A DNA stretch of 64,000 nt from CADEEL01 sp050246475 (GTDB taxonomy: Bacteria; Pseudomonadota; Alphaproteobacteria; Caulobacterales; Aquidulcibacteraceae): the NCBI GenBank assembly GCA_050246475.1, contig JBFWVZ010000008.1:56751-120750 (forward strand). Direction: 5' to 3'. How positions within the stretch are numbered: position 1 is the first letter of the stretch; every line of letters begins with the position of its first letter. Both the position numbers and the translations under genes were made by a program. Shown one piece after another: positions 22,554-32,073 of the stretch. The notes below the pieces were generated by a model. That model ran no database searches. It saw only the letters and a program-made list of their open reading frames with translations, and was not told the origin of the DNA.

Positions 22554-24773
22554 ATGATCCGCTCGGAGGGAGCCGAACGGAACGCCGATCGGGCGCCGCT
22601 TTATTGCGGCGCCGCGATCGCGGCGCTTCTGCTCGCCTCGGGCCCCGCCTTCGCGCAGGCCCCGGCCGCCCAGACGGGGGCCGACGCCGAATACGGCGCA
22701 CCCGTCGCGCTCGAGGCCGATGTCGTCACCGCGGACGACCGCGCCCAGACGCTGACCGCTGAAGGCAATGTCGAGGCCCGTTTCGACGGGCGCAGCCTCC
22801 GGGCCGACCGCGTCGTCTACAATCTGGCCAACGGCACCGTGCACGCGAGCGGCAACGTCCAGCTCATCGATCGCGACGGCGGCGTGCGTTACGCCGATCA
22901 GCTCGAGATCGACGAAGACTTGCAGCTCGGCGTCGCCACGGAGTTGCAAGCGCGCCTTGGAGAGAACGGCCGCTTCGCGGCCCGCACCGCGGTCCGGCGC
23001 GATCGCGGGCGCAGCGAACTCTCGCACATCATCTACACGAGCTGCCCGATCTGCGAGGACGGCTCGCGCCCGCCGACTTGGTCGTTGCGCGCGCGCCGCG
23101 CGGTGCAGGATCCGAACCGGCACACCATCTCGTACCAAGGCGCCGTCCTCGAAATCGCGGGCGTGCCGGTTCTCTATCTGCCGTACTTCTCGCACTCCGA
23201 TCCAACATCGGACCGCGCGACCGGCTTTTTGACTCCCGACGTCGGGCGCAATCGCCGTCTCGGCGTCTTCTACAATCAACCGTTCCATTGGGCGATTTCT
23301 CCGTATTCGGACATGACGCTCGGCGTGCAGCTGCACGAGAACGTCAATCCGCTCGGCTCGATCGAGTATCGCAAGCGCTTCTACTCGGGCGATCTCGTCA
23401 TCCAAGGCAGCGCAACGTACGAGCAGGATTTCGACGGCGAGGGCGAGCCGTTCGGAACGGAAACCTATCGCTCGCACATTTTCGCGTCGGGCCGCTTCCG
23501 CATCAACGATTATTGGCGCTGGGGCTTTGGGGCCGAGCGCACGAGCGACGATCTTTATCTGCGGCGCTACGGGATCGACGGCGCCGGAGAATCGCGCGGG
23601 CCGTTCCTGGGCGATCATCACCGCCTGCTCTCCCAGCTCTACGTGCAAGGCCAGGACGCGTCCTCCTACGCGACGGTCAATTTCCTCTCCTTCCAGGGCC
23701 TGCGGGAAGACGACAGCCCGGCGCTGCTCCCGAACATCCTCCCCTTCGGCGAGTACGAGCGCGTCTTCAACGAGCCGATCCTCGACGGGCAATTGCGCGT
23801 GCGCGCCTCGACTGCGGTGCTCGATCGCTCGGAAGAATTCGTGGACACCGCGCGCGCCTCGGTGGGCGCGACATGGCGGGGCGATTACGTCGTCGGGCCC
23901 GGCTGGGTGGTGAGCCCCTTCGCGGAAGGGCGCCTCGACGCTTACCGCATCAACGATCCGATCCTCGAGGAAGAGACCTTCACGCGCGGCGTCGGCATGG
24001 TGGGCGCGGAGGTCTCCTGGCCGTTCGTGCGCCCGGGCGAGAATATCGATCTCCTGGTCGAGCCGATCGCGGTGGCCGCGATCTCTGTGGGCGAGAACGA
24101 CCCGCGCATCGTCAACGAGGATTCCATCGGCTTCGAACTCGACGATTCCAACCTCTTCCGCCCCAACGCGACCCCCAATTTCGATCTCTGGGAAACCGGC
24201 GAGCGCCTCTCCCTCGGCGTGCGCGCGACGGCCCGGATGGCGGGCGGGCAGAGCGCGAGCCTCCTCTTCGGGCGGCGGTGGCGCAGCGAGGACGCCGACG
24301 AGTTCGGCCCCGAGACCAATCTCGACGGCAACGCCACAGATTATGTCGGCGCCGCCACCGTCGATCTCGGGCCCCAGTTCGGCGCCCAGGTCCGGGTGCG
24401 GCTGGAGGACGACAGCTTCGAGGTCAACCGCCTCGACGTGGGCGTGCGCGGCGCGCTCGGGCGCTTCTCGGCCCAGGCCCGCTACTACTCGATCGACGAC
24501 AGCTTCTATCCCGACGCGCCCAACGCCGAGCTGTCGGCAAATGTCGGCTACCAGCTTACGCGCGGCTGGGAGGTGCAGTATGGGGTGCGGCGCGATCTAG
24601 ATTCGGACATAAATCTGAGCCAGGACTGGCGCGCGATTTATCGGGACGATTGCACGTTCCTCGAGCTCTCCTATTCCCGGTCGGAAACCTTCGACCGGAC
24701 CCTCGGGCCCAATGAGGGCTTCCAGATCAGGATCGGGCTCACATCGCTCGGCGTGTTCGGCGGGGGCGATTGA
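22554..24773 (+). CDS. lptD: LPS-assembly outer-membrane protein LptD
   Basis: LptD, plugged by LptE, inserts LPS into the outer leaflet of the outer membrane. The 739 residues have a signal peptide ending near GPAFAQ, an N-terminal OstA-type jellyroll (VVTADDRAQTLTAEGNVEAR, ADRVVYNLANGTVHASGNV), the CPIC pair, then a 26-strand-type barrel (YLPYFSHSDPTSDRATGFL, LGVFYNQPFHWAISPYSDMT). A Cys near the C-terminus (DDCTFLELSYSRSE) is the usual disulphide partner. It is followed by surA; lptFGD-surA-pdxA-rsmA is a conserved alphaproteobacterial order. Confidence 0.96.
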   Translation: MIRSEGAERNADRAPLYCGAAIAALLLASGPAFAQAPAAQTGADAEYGAPVALEADVVTADDRAQTLTAEGNVEARFDGRSLRADRVVYNLANGTVHASGNVQLIDRDGGVRYADQLEIDEDLQLGVATELQARLGENGRFAARTAVRRDRGRSELSHIIYTSCPICEDGSRPPTWSLRARRAVQDPNRHTISYQGAVLEIAGVPVLYLPYFSHSDPTSDRATGFLTPDVGRNRRLGVFYNQPFHWAISPYSDMTLGVQLHENVNPLGSIEYRKRFYSGDLVIQGSATYEQDFDGEGEPFGTETYRSHIFASGRFRINDYWRWGFGAERTSDDLYLRRYGIDGAGESRGPFLGDHHRLLSQLYVQGQDASSYATVNFLSFQGLREDDSPALLPNILPFGEYERVFNEPILDGQLRVRASTAVLDRSEEFVDTARASVGATWRGDYVVGPGWVVSPFAEGRLDAYRINDPILEEETFTRGVGMVGAEVSWPFVRPGENIDLLVEPIAVAAISVGENDPRIVNEDSIGFELDDSNLFRPNATPNFDLWETGERLSLGVRATARMAGGQSASLLFGRRWRSEDADEFGPETNLDGNATDYVGAATVDLGPQFGAQVRVRLEDDSFEVNRLDVGVRGALGRFSAQARYYSIDDSFYPDAPNAELSANVGYQLTRGWEVQYGVRRDLDSDINLSQDWRAIYRDDCTFLELSYSRSETFDRTLGPNEGFQIRIGLTSLGVFGGGD

Positions 24774-24807
24774 GGCGCGTGCAAGCGGAGGCCGCGCCTC
24801 GGAGGGA

Positions 24808-26049
24808 ATGATGGGCAAGATGAAGGCATTGGCAGCCGCCGCGGCGCTGGCGGCTCTTTCCGCGGGCGCGATGGCAATTCCGGCGTACGCGCAGATGTCG
24901 GAAGGCGTCGCCGCCATCGTCAACGACGACATCATCTCCACCTACGACGTGCGCCAGCGCGCGCTCCTCATTCTCGCGTCGAACGGCGTGCAGCCGACGC
25001 AGGAGAACCAGCAACGCGCCCGGGCCCAGGCGCTGCGCGATCTGGTGGACGAGCGCCTGCAGATTCAAGAAGCCCGCCAGTTCGAGATCCGCATCACCGC
25101 CGACGCGATCGACAACACGCTGGCCGGCATCGCGCGTCAGAACAACATGACGGCCGATCAGTTCGTCTCGCAGCTGAACGCGTCCGGCATCAATCCGATG
25201 ACGCTGCGCCGCCAGATCGAAGCCGACACCGCTTGGCGGCGGCTGATGAACGGCCTCTACGGCTCGCGCGTGCGCATCTCGGACGCGCGCGTGCGGGACA
25301 TGCAGGCCCGCATCATCGAAAGCGCCACGCGCACGCAATATCAATCGTCGGAAATCTTCCTGCCCGCGTCCAACCCTGCCGAATTCGCCGAGGCGGAGGC
25401 CGCCGCGACGCGCCTCATCGCCGAGATGCAGGCCGGAGCGCCCTTCCCGCTCGTGGCGCGCCAATTTTCAGCGGCGCCCTCCGCGGCCGCCGGGGGCGAT
25501 CTGGGCTGGCTCTCGGCCGGCGAAATGCGCCCCGAAGTGCAAGCCGTGCTCGACACCATGCAGCAGGGCCAGGTGAGTCCGCCCATCCGCGTCAATGACG
25601 GCATCGTCATCGCCGCGCTGCGCGCGCGCCGGGACGGCAGTTCGGAAGCGGCCGTGCAGCGTGTCGCGCTGCAGCAGGTGAGCGCGCCCGCCGCCAGCCG
25701 CAACGCGCTCGACCGCGCCCGCGCGCGCATAACGAATTGCGAGAACCTTGCGAACCAATTCCGCAGCGTGGACGGCGCCGAAGTCACCGATCTGGGCGTT
25801 GTCAGCGAGAGCGATCTTTCACCCGAAATTCGCGCCGTCGTCGATACGCTCGAGGCGAACCAGGCCTCGACGCCGGCAATCAACGGGGAGCGCGCGACGA
25901 GCCTCATCGTGTGCCGCCGCGACGTCAGCGTTGAAGGCCTGCCCTCCACGACCGACATCGAAAACCGCTTGTTCGAGCAAGAAATGGCGCTCCTCGCACA
26001 GCGCTATCTGCGCAATCTGCGCCGTGAGGCGACGATCATCACGCGATGA
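24808..26049 (+). CDS. surA: Periplasmic chaperone/peptidyl-prolyl isomerase SurA
   Basis: SurA escorts outer-membrane proteins to the Bam complex. From ATG 24808, with GGAGGGA just upstream, the protein has 413 residues. It has a signal peptide (ALAALSAGAMAIPAYAQ), the SurA N domain (GVAAIVNDDIISTYDVRQRA, LRDLVDERLQIQEARQ), one parvulin (PPIC) domain (FSAAPSAAAGGDLGWLSAGE, VSPPIRVNDG), and a second, poorer parvulin-like segment. The longer open frame to 24712 overlaps lptD and is rejected. It overlaps pdxA by four bases. Confidence 0.93.
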   Translation: MMGKMKALAAAAALAALSAGAMAIPAYAQMSEGVAAIVNDDIISTYDVRQRALLILASNGVQPTQENQQRARAQALRDLVDERLQIQEARQFEIRITADAIDNTLAGIARQNNMTADQFVSQLNASGINPMTLRRQIEADTAWRRLMNGLYGSRVRISDARVRDMQARIIESATRTQYQSSEIFLPASNPAEFAEAEAAATRLIAEMQAGAPFPLVARQFSAAPSAAAGGDLGWLSAGEMRPEVQAVLDTMQQGQVSPPIRVNDGIVIAALRARRDGSSEAAVQRVALQQVSAPAASRNALDRARARITNCENLANQFRSVDGAEVTDLGVVSESDLSPEIRAVVDTLEANQASTPAINGERATSLIVCRRDVSVEGLPSTTDIENRLFEQEMALLAQRYLRNLRREATIITR

Positions 26050-27008
26050 GCAATCCCGCGCCGCTCGCCGTCTCCATGGGCGATCCGGCGGGCGTTGGAC
26101 TCGAGATCGCGGTCAAGGCGTACGCGGCGCGCGACAGCGCCACGCCTGATTTCTTTATTGTTGGCGACCGCGCAGCCGTTGCGCGCGCGGCTTCGCGCGC
26201 GGGCGTTTCCGCGCAAGGCCTGCAAGTCGAGCACACGCCGCTCGCGATGGTGGAGACGCCGGGGGCGCCCGATCCGGTCAACAATCACGCGGTGCTCAGC
26301 GCGATCGAGCGCGGCGTCTCGGCGTGTGCGAACGGGCGCGCGTGTGCGCTCGTTACGCTGCCGATCGCCAAGGCCGTGCTCTACGAGAGCAATTTCCCGT
26401 TTCCGGGGCACACGGAATATTTGGCCGATCTCACCAAGGACATGCCCATGGAGGGCGAGCGCGGGCCTGTGATGATGCTCGCGGCGCAAGACTTGCGCGT
26501 TTCGCTGGTGACAATTCACACCGCGCTTGCGCGCGCGCCCGCGTTGCTCAGCGTCGAGAAGATCGTCTCTGTCGGGCGCGTCACCGCGCAGGCGCTGCGG
26601 CAGCGCTTCGGGATCGCCAATCCACGAATCGCACTTGCTGGATTGAACCCTCATGCGGGCGAAGGCGGCGCGCTCGGGCGCGAGGAGATCGACATCATCA
26701 ACCCAGCCGCCGCGCGGCTGCGCGCGGAGGGCATCGACGCGACGGACGCGCTCTCCGCCGACACGCTCTTCCACGCGGAGGCGCGCGCGCGCTATGACGC
26801 CGCGCTCGCCATGTACCACGATCAGGGGCTCATTCCGGTCAAAACGCTCGATTTCTGGGGCGGCGTGAACGTGACGCTTGGCTTGCCCATCATCCGCACC
26901 TCGCCCGATCACGGCACCGGCTTCGACATCGCCGGCAAAGGCATTGCACGCACCGAGAGCTTCGTCGCCGCGCTCAAGATGGCGCATGAAATGGCTGCGC
27001 GTGGCTGA
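26046..27008 (+). CDS. pdxA: 4-hydroxythreonine-4-phosphate dehydrogenase
   Basis: PdxA oxidises 4-phosphohydroxy-L-threonine with NAD in the DXP-dependent route to pyridoxal 5'-phosphate. The 320 residues include SMGDPAGVGLEIAVKA, the metal-binding His of FPGHTEYLADLT, HTALARAPALLSVEKI, AGLNPHAGEGGALGREE, the metal-site YHDQGLIPVKTLDF, and RTSPDHGTGFDIAGKG. The length is standard. Translationally coupled to surA (ATGA) and overlapping rsmA. Confidence 0.97.
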   Translation: MSNPAPLAVSMGDPAGVGLEIAVKAYAARDSATPDFFIVGDRAAVARAASRAGVSAQGLQVEHTPLAMVETPGAPDPVNNHAVLSAIERGVSACANGRACALVTLPIAKAVLYESNFPFPGHTEYLADLTKDMPMEGERGPVMMLAAQDLRVSLVTIHTALARAPALLSVEKIVSVGRVTAQALRQRFGIANPRIALAGLNPHAGEGGALGREEIDIINPAAARLRAEGIDATDALSADTLFHAEARARYDAALAMYHDQGLIPVKTLDFWGGVNVTLGLPIIRTSPDHGTGFDIAGKGIARTESFVAALKMAHEMAARG

Positions 27009-27843
27009 GCCGACGCCCATCCGCAAAGCGCTGGAACGCGAAGGTCTCTGGGCGAAGAAAAGCCTGGGGCAGCACTTCCTGCTCGATCTCAATCTCACGC
27101 GCCGCATCGCCAAGAGCGCGGGCGATCTTGAGGATCAGATCGTCATCGAAGTTGGGCCGGGGCCTGGCGGACTCACACGCGCGCTCATTGAAAGCGACGC
27201 GGCCCGCATCATCGCCATCGAGAAAGATGCGCGTTTCTTGCCCATCCTTGCGGAGCTCATTCCATTCTCGGAGAACCGGCTCGAGGTGTATGAAGGCGAT
27301 GCACTCGAAGCCGATGAACCTGGATTGCTCGCGGGCAAGCAGGCGCACATCATCTCGAACCTGCCGTACAATGTGGGCACGCCGCTGCTCATCAAATGGC
27401 TCAAGGCCGATCCCGCGTGGCGCGGGCCGATGACGCTCATGCTGCAGAAGGAAGTCGCGGAGCGCATCGTCGCCAAGCCCGGAGACGACGCGTATGGGCG
27501 CCTCGCCGTCATCGCGCAGGCGCGCTGCAACGTGCGCTATGGCTTCACGGTGCATGCGCACGCCTTCACGCCCCCGCCCAAGGTGGATTCCGCCATCGTG
27601 CACCTAGAGACGCGCGCGGATTTCTACGAACACCTCGACGCGCTTGAGCGTGTCACCGCCGCCGCGTTCGGGCAACGGCGCAAGATGCTGCGCCAATCGC
27701 TTTCCGCGCTCGCGGAGGAAGTCGGCATGCCGAGCGCGATGCTGCTGACGCGCGCGGGCGTCACGCCCACCGCGCGCGCCGAGGAGATCGGCCGGGAAGG
27801 CTTCATCGCGCTTGCGGAACTGGTGCGCGCGAGCGGGCTTTAG
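27001..27843 (+). CDS. rsmA: 16S rRNA adenine dimethyltransferase RsmA (KsgA)
   Basis: RsmA dimethylates two adjacent adenines near the 3' end of 16S rRNA during 30S maturation, using SAM. Motifs: KKSLGQHFLLDLNLTRRIA, SAM motif I IEVGPGPGGLTRALIE, catalytic NLPYNVGTPLLIKWL, and the C-terminal FGQRRKMLRQSLSAL. I placed the start at GTG 27001 (280 residues), eight bases inside pdxA; ATG 26986 is the alternative and adds five residues. The stop is followed at once by a family A repeat. Confidence 0.95.
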   Translation: MAEPTPIRKALEREGLWAKKSLGQHFLLDLNLTRRIAKSAGDLEDQIVIEVGPGPGGLTRALIESDAARIIAIEKDARFLPILAELIPFSENRLEVYEGDALEADEPGLLAGKQAHIISNLPYNVGTPLLIKWLKADPAWRGPMTLMLQKEVAERIVAKPGDDAYGRLAVIAQARCNVRYGFTVHAHAFTPPPKVDSAIVHLETRADFYEHLDALERVTAAAFGQRRKMLRQSLSALAEEVGMPSAMLLTRAGVTPTARAEEIGREGFIALAELVRASGL

Positions 27844-27980
27844 CTCCTTCTCCCCTTGTGGGAGAAGGTGGCATCGCGAAGCGATGACGGATGAGGGGTG
27901 AGACGCTACCTCCGCAGACCTTACAAATGCACCCCTCACCCGGCGCTGCGCGCCACCCTCTCCCACAAGGGGAGAGGGTG
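27844..27980. repeat. Long palindromic repeat, family A copy 2
   Basis: Same design as the unit at 9296: outer inverted arms around CTTCTCCCCTTGTGGGAG and CTCCCACAAGGGGAGAGGG, inner arms GATGAGGGGTG and CACCCCTCACCC, and a variable centre. It fills the gap between the convergent ends of rsmA and gmk. Confidence 0.85.
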
Positions 27981-27986
27981 CAAGGA

Positions 27987-28619
27987 TCAACCGCCCGCCA
28001 ATTCCTGCGCCAATTCGCGCAAGCCGATCTGGCGATGCCGCTTCAGGCGCTCCGCGCCCAAAATCGCTTCGAGCTGTTCGAACGCGCGCTCCACATCGCG
28101 ATTGACGAGCACGTAATCGTACTCGACCCAATGCGAAATCTCATCGGCGCTGCGCGCCATGCGCCGTGCGATGACGGCGGGATCGTCCTGCGCGCGCGCT
28201 TTGAGCCGCCGCTCCAATTCATCGTGTGACGGCGGAAGAATGAAGACGCCGACGACATCGTCCGGCGCGGCTGCGCGCAACGCGCGCGCGCCTTGCCAAT
28301 CGACGTCGAAGAGCACGTCCTTGCCGCTGGCGAGCGCTGCCTCCACCGGCGCGCGCGGCGTGCCGTAGAAATGATCGAACACGAGCGCCCATTCGAGGAA
28401 CTCGCCGTTTCCAGCCATGCGCTCGAAGCGCGCGCGATCCATGAAGTGATATTCGCGCCCATCCGCTTCGCCGGGCCGCGCGGGCCGTGTCGTCGCGGAG
28501 ATGGAGAGCGTCATCGCGGGATCGCGCTCGATCAGCAATTTCGCCAGCGTCGATTTCCCCGCGCCCGACGGGCTCGAGAGCGCCATCATCAGGCCGCGCC
28601 GCTTTTCCTCATTCGACAT
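27987..28619 (-). CDS. gmk: Guanylate kinase
   Basis: Gmk phosphorylates GMP to GDP. The 210 residues have the P-loop LSSPSGAGKSTLAKLL near the N-terminus, then TTRPARPGEADGREYHF (GMP-binding), FLEWALVFDHFYGTPRA, DVLFDVDWQGARALR, and a C-terminal SHWVEYDYVLVNRDVE. The start ATG 28619 overlaps the yicC end by 11 bases; the yicC-gmk pair is conserved. Confidence 0.97.
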   Translation of the reverse strand: MSNEEKRRGLMMALSSPSGAGKSTLAKLLIERDPAMTLSISATTRPARPGEADGREYHFMDRARFERMAGNGEFLEWALVFDHFYGTPRAPVEAALASGKDVLFDVDWQGARALRAAAPDDVVGVFILPPSHDELERRLKARAQDDPAVIARRMARSADEISHWVEYDYVLVNRDVERAFEQLEAILGAERLKRHRQIGLRELAQELAGG

Positions 28620-29496
28620 TCGCGGCCTGCTCCTTGAGCTGGTCGATCGCGGTCTTCAAATCGAGGCCCAAGCGCGTCAGCGCCAAATCCTGCGATTTGG
28701 AGCAGAGCGTATTGGCTTCGCGCCCAAACTCCTGTGCGAGGAAATCGAGCCGCCGGCCTGCCGGGGCATCCGACGCAATGAGCGCCCGCGCCTCCGCCGC
28801 ATGCGCCGTCAAGCGCTCCAGCTCTTCTTGGACATCCGCGCGCATGGCCGCGATCGCGGCTTCCTGCGCCAGACGCTGCGGATCGATTTGAATCTCGGGC
28901 GCAAGCGAAGCGAGGCGTGTCTTGATCCGCTCTTGGATCGCGCCCGGCGCGGCCGCCGCGCTCGCTTTGGCTTCGAGCGTCAAGCTCTCGATTCGCGCCA
29001 GCAGCGCGGAGAAAATCTCGAAGAGCGAGCGCCCCTCCTGCGTGCGCGCCGCCTCCAGCGCATCGAGCGCTGTGTTCAGCGTTTGCGTCAGTTCGCCTGC
29101 GAGCGATTTCGCCAACGCGTCGGGCTCGGCCTCGGCTTCGCTCATCAGCGCGCCGCGCACGACGAGCAGGCGATCCCACGCCGGCGCATCGGCCTTGCCC
29201 GCCTCGACATAGGGCCGGCCGGCCGCGATCAGCTGCTCCACATAAGCGTGATTGATCCTCGGCTGCGCCTGCGCGCCGTTCTCCTGGCGGAGCGACAATG
29301 AGATCTGCAGCGAGCCGCGCTTGAAGCGCTTGCCCGCGGCTTCGCGCACGACCGGTTCGAAGGCTTCAAAGCCCGGCGGCAGGCGGAGCTTCACATCGAG
29401 GCCGCGCCCATTGACGCTCCTGGCCTCCCAGGCCCAGCGCACGGCGTCGCGCTCTCCATCCGCGCGCGCGAAGCCCGTCATGCCCTGAAGCGCCAT
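28609..29496 (-). CDS. yicC: YicC/YloC-family endoribonuclease
   Basis: YicC-family proteins are single-strand endoribonucleases implicated in RNA turnover. The 295 residues begin MALQGMTGFARADG and include WEARSVNGRGLDVKLRLPPG, the conserved RGSLQISLSLRQEN, and a C-terminal DUF1732 portion (RRLDFLAQEFGREANTLCSK, LDLKTAIDQLKEQAANVE). Family assignment is firm; the RNase role is from homologues. Operon with gmk. Confidence 0.93.
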   Translation of the reverse strand: MALQGMTGFARADGERDAVRWAWEARSVNGRGLDVKLRLPPGFEAFEPVVREAAGKRFKRGSLQISLSLRQENGAQAQPRINHAYVEQLIAAGRPYVEAGKADAPAWDRLLVVRGALMSEAEAEPDALAKSLAGELTQTLNTALDALEAARTQEGRSLFEIFSALLARIESLTLEAKASAAAAPGAIQERIKTRLASLAPEIQIDPQRLAQEAAIAAMRADVQEELERLTAHAAEARALIASDAPAGRRLDFLAQEFGREANTLCSKSQDLALTRLGLDLKTAIDQLKEQAANVE

Positions 29497-29547
29497 CAGC
29501 CGAATCCTCTGGGCGCTTGTTTAGCGTCTGCGCGGCGTTGCGGCGAA

Positions 29548-29637
29548 CCCCTCCCCCTGAAAGGGGGAGGCCGGGAGGGGGTGAGCGCTTCGAACCAAGC
29601 GTTGGCGACGACCCCCTCCCCCTTTCAAGGGGAGGGT
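29548..29637. repeat. Palindromic repeat, family B copy 2
   Basis: Inverted arms CTCCCCCTGAAAGGGGGAGG and CCCTCCCCCTTTCAAGGGG flank a GGGAGGGGGT/ACCCCCTCCC inner pair. The unit matches that at 1225. It sits between mltG and yicC, both on the minus strand, where it could attenuate transcription. Confidence 0.8.
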
Positions 29638-29659
29638 CGGCGATTGCCGCGTACTTCAA

Positions 29660-30781
29660 CTATTGCTGCCCGGCAGCCTCGATCTGGCGCCAGCGGCGCA
29701 CGTTGGCTTCGTGCTGCGCGTTCGTCTCAGCGAAAACGTGGCCGCCTGTGCCGTCAGCGACGAAGAAGAGATCGTTCGTGTGCGGCGGGTTGACGACCGC
29801 CTCAAGCGCGGCGCGGCCGGGATTGGCGATCGGCGTCGGGGGCAAACGCGGAATGCGGTAGGTGTTGTAGCCGGTGTGCATGTCGATTTCGCTTTGGCGG
29901 ATGCCGCGCTGGCGGCCGGTGCGCTCATTGACGAGGCGCCCGTTCACGCACCGCTCCGGATGCTGGCGGCAGACGCCGTAGATGATCGTCGGATCGCTCT
30001 CGAGTTGCATGCCGCGGCGCAAGCGATTGGTGAAGACCGCCGCAACGCGCGGGCGCTCAGCCGCCACGCCCGTCTCCTTCTCCACGATGGAGGCGAGGAT
30101 CACTGCTTCCTGAGGCGTGCGGATCGGCAGATCGCGGGCGCGGCCCGCCCACACTTCGCGCAGCACGCGGTCGCGATCCGCCATCATGCGGCGCAACAGC
30201 GCCGTGCGGTCCATGCCGCGCTCGACGTGATAGGTTTCCGGCAGGATCGCGCCCTCCGGCGGGACGGGCGGAATATCGCCGGTCAACACATCCGATTGCG
30301 CAAGGATCGCCACCGCCATCGCGCTCGTCAGCCCTTCCGCGATGGTGATCGAGTGCATCACGGAACGCCCATTGGCCATCTGCTCGATGATCTGGCGCTG
30401 CGAGGCGCGTTCGGCGATTTCATACTCTCCCGCCTGGAGCGAACGCCCGCGCGCATAGACCATCGTGGCGGCGCGGAACACGAGCGCGTTCCTGATGAAG
30501 CCCTCGGTTTCGAGAATGCGTCCGATCGAGGTGACGCTTGCGCCGCGCGGAATGACGACCACGGCGTCCTCCGCCGGATTGGGGCCGGGGCGGGCCGTCT
30601 CCACGATGAAGCCGAGCACAAGCAGCAACGCCACCGCCGCGATCGCGATGACAGCGCCCAGGAAGCGATTGAAGCGCGAGAACCAATCGTCGCGGCGCCG
30701 GCGCTTCGGCGCGGGATGATGGCGCCGCTCAGTGGGCGAATTGCGTTCGTGGCGGCGCCGCGCGGCTTCCGCGGCCGCCAT
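29660..30781 (-). CDS. mltG: Endolytic murein transglycosylase MltG
   Basis: MltG cleaves nascent peptidoglycan and is thought to end glycan strands. From ATG 30781 (373 residues) there is a basic cytoplasmic tail (RRHHPAPKRRRRDDWFSR), one transmembrane helix (LGAVIAIAAVALLLVLGFIV), a LysM-like region, and the YceG catalytic domain: IPRGASVTSIGRILE, ILASIVEKETGVAAERPRVA with the catalytic Glu, LESDPTIIYG, and YNTYRIPRLPPTPIANPG. The start shares one base with the fabF stop (TGATG), which decides it against a longer open frame. Confidence 0.94.
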   Translation of the reverse strand: MAAAEAARRRHERNSPTERRHHPAPKRRRRDDWFSRFNRFLGAVIAIAAVALLLVLGFIVETARPGPNPAEDAVVVIPRGASVTSIGRILETEGFIRNALVFRAATMVYARGRSLQAGEYEIAERASQRQIIEQMANGRSVMHSITIAEGLTSAMAVAILAQSDVLTGDIPPVPPEGAILPETYHVERGMDRTALLRRMMADRDRVLREVWAGRARDLPIRTPQEAVILASIVEKETGVAAERPRVAAVFTNRLRRGMQLESDPTIIYGVCRQHPERCVNGRLVNERTGRQRGIRQSEIDMHTGYNTYRIPRLPPTPIANPGRAALEAVVNPPHTNDLFFVADGTGGHVFAETNAQHEANVRRWRQIEAAGQQ

Positions 30782-32064
30782 CAGGCCACCGCTTGAAGGA
30801 TCACCGCCGCGTTCGTCCCCCCGAAGCCGAACGAGTTCGACATCGCCGCCCGCACCGTCTTCTTCTTCGCCGTATTCGGCGTCAAATCGATCGCCGTATC
30901 CACCGAAGGGTTCTCCAAATTCAGAGTCGGCGGAATTATCCCATCTCGGATCGCGAGAATGCAAAAGATCGCCTCCACGGCCCCCGCCGCCCCTAAGAGG
31001 TGCCCGATCGCCGACTTGGTCGACGACATGGAGAGCGCCCCCGCCGCATTCCCAAACACACGCTCAACGGCCTTGAGCTCGATCTCGTCGCCGAGCGGCG
31101 TCGAAGTGCCGTGCGCGTTCACATAGTCTATGTCGGCTGGAGAAAGACCGGAATCTTTCAGCGCAGCTTTCATCGCCCGATGGCCGCCGTCGCCGTCCTC
31201 CGAGGGCGCGGTGATGTGATAAGCATCGCCGGAAAGCCCATAGCCTTTGACTTCGGCGTAGATTTTCGCGCCGCGCGCTTTAGCGTGTTCGTACTCCTCA
31301 AGCACGATGACGCCGGCGCCTTCTCCCATGACAAATCCGTCACGATCTTTGTCGTAGGGACGCGAGGCTTTTTCCGGCGTGTCGTTGAAGCCGGTGCTCA
31401 TCGCGCGCGAGGCGCAGAAGCCCGCCATGCCGATGCGGCAGATAGCGCCTTCCGCGCCGCCCGCGATCATCACATCCGCATCGCCGTATTTGATGAGCCG
31501 CGCCGCATCGCCAATCGCATGGGCGCCGGTTGCGCAAGCCGTGACAACCGCGTGGTTCGGGCCCTTGAAGCCATAGCGGATGGAGACCTGCCCGCTCGCG
31601 AGATTGATGAGCGCGCTCGGAATAAAAAACGGGCTCACCTTGCGCGGGCCGTCGCGCTCAAGCTGCAGCGCGGTTTGCGCAATCGCATCGAGCCCGCCGA
31701 TGCCGGAGCCGATCAGGACGCCGGTGCGTTCCTTGTCTTCATCCGCTTCGGGCTTCCAGCCGGAATCCGCCACCGCTTCATCGGCCGCCGCCATTGCGTA
31801 GAGGATGAATTCATCGACGCGGCGCTGCTCTTTCGCACTCATCGCCGTCAGCGGATCGAACACGCCTTCCGCGCCCGCCACGCCGCCCGCGCGCCCATCC
31901 GCCCGCGGGATGGAGCACGCGATCTGGCATGGCAGATCGTCGACCTTGAAATGCTCGATCCGGCGCGCGCCAGATCTGCCTTCGATGAGGCGCTTCCAGG
32001 AAATCTCGCGCCCGGCGCCGAGCGGAGTCACAAGGCCGATGCCCGTGACGACGACCCTTCGCAT
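30781..32064 (-). CDS. fabF: 3-oxoacyl-ACP synthase II
   Basis: FabF elongates acyl-ACP by decarboxylative condensation with malonyl-ACP. The 427 residues carry the Cys-His-His set: nucleophile in VVTACATGAHAIGDAARL, first His in YVNAHGTSTPLGDEIE, and second His in KSAIGHLLGAAGAVEA; GIGLVTPLGAGREISWKRLI and SNSFGFGGTNAAVI are also family-typical. It is between acpP (nine bases) and mltG (coupled). Confidence 0.97.
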   Translation of the reverse strand: MRRVVVTGIGLVTPLGAGREISWKRLIEGRSGARRIEHFKVDDLPCQIACSIPRADGRAGGVAGAEGVFDPLTAMSAKEQRRVDEFILYAMAAADEAVADSGWKPEADEDKERTGVLIGSGIGGLDAIAQTALQLERDGPRKVSPFFIPSALINLASGQVSIRYGFKGPNHAVVTACATGAHAIGDAARLIKYGDADVMIAGGAEGAICRIGMAGFCASRAMSTGFNDTPEKASRPYDKDRDGFVMGEGAGVIVLEEYEHAKARGAKIYAEVKGYGLSGDAYHITAPSEDGDGGHRAMKAALKDSGLSPADIDYVNAHGTSTPLGDEIELKAVERVFGNAAGALSMSSTKSAIGHLLGAAGAVEAIFCILAIRDGIIPPTLNLENPSVDTAIDLTPNTAKKKTVRAAMSNSFGFGGTNAAVILQAVA

Positions 32065-32073
32065 GGGCGCGCC

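Noticed and set aside
23078..24715. A 545-codon frame overlapping lptD on the same strand
   Set aside because: It is a different frame within lptD with no homology; lptD motifs are continuous.
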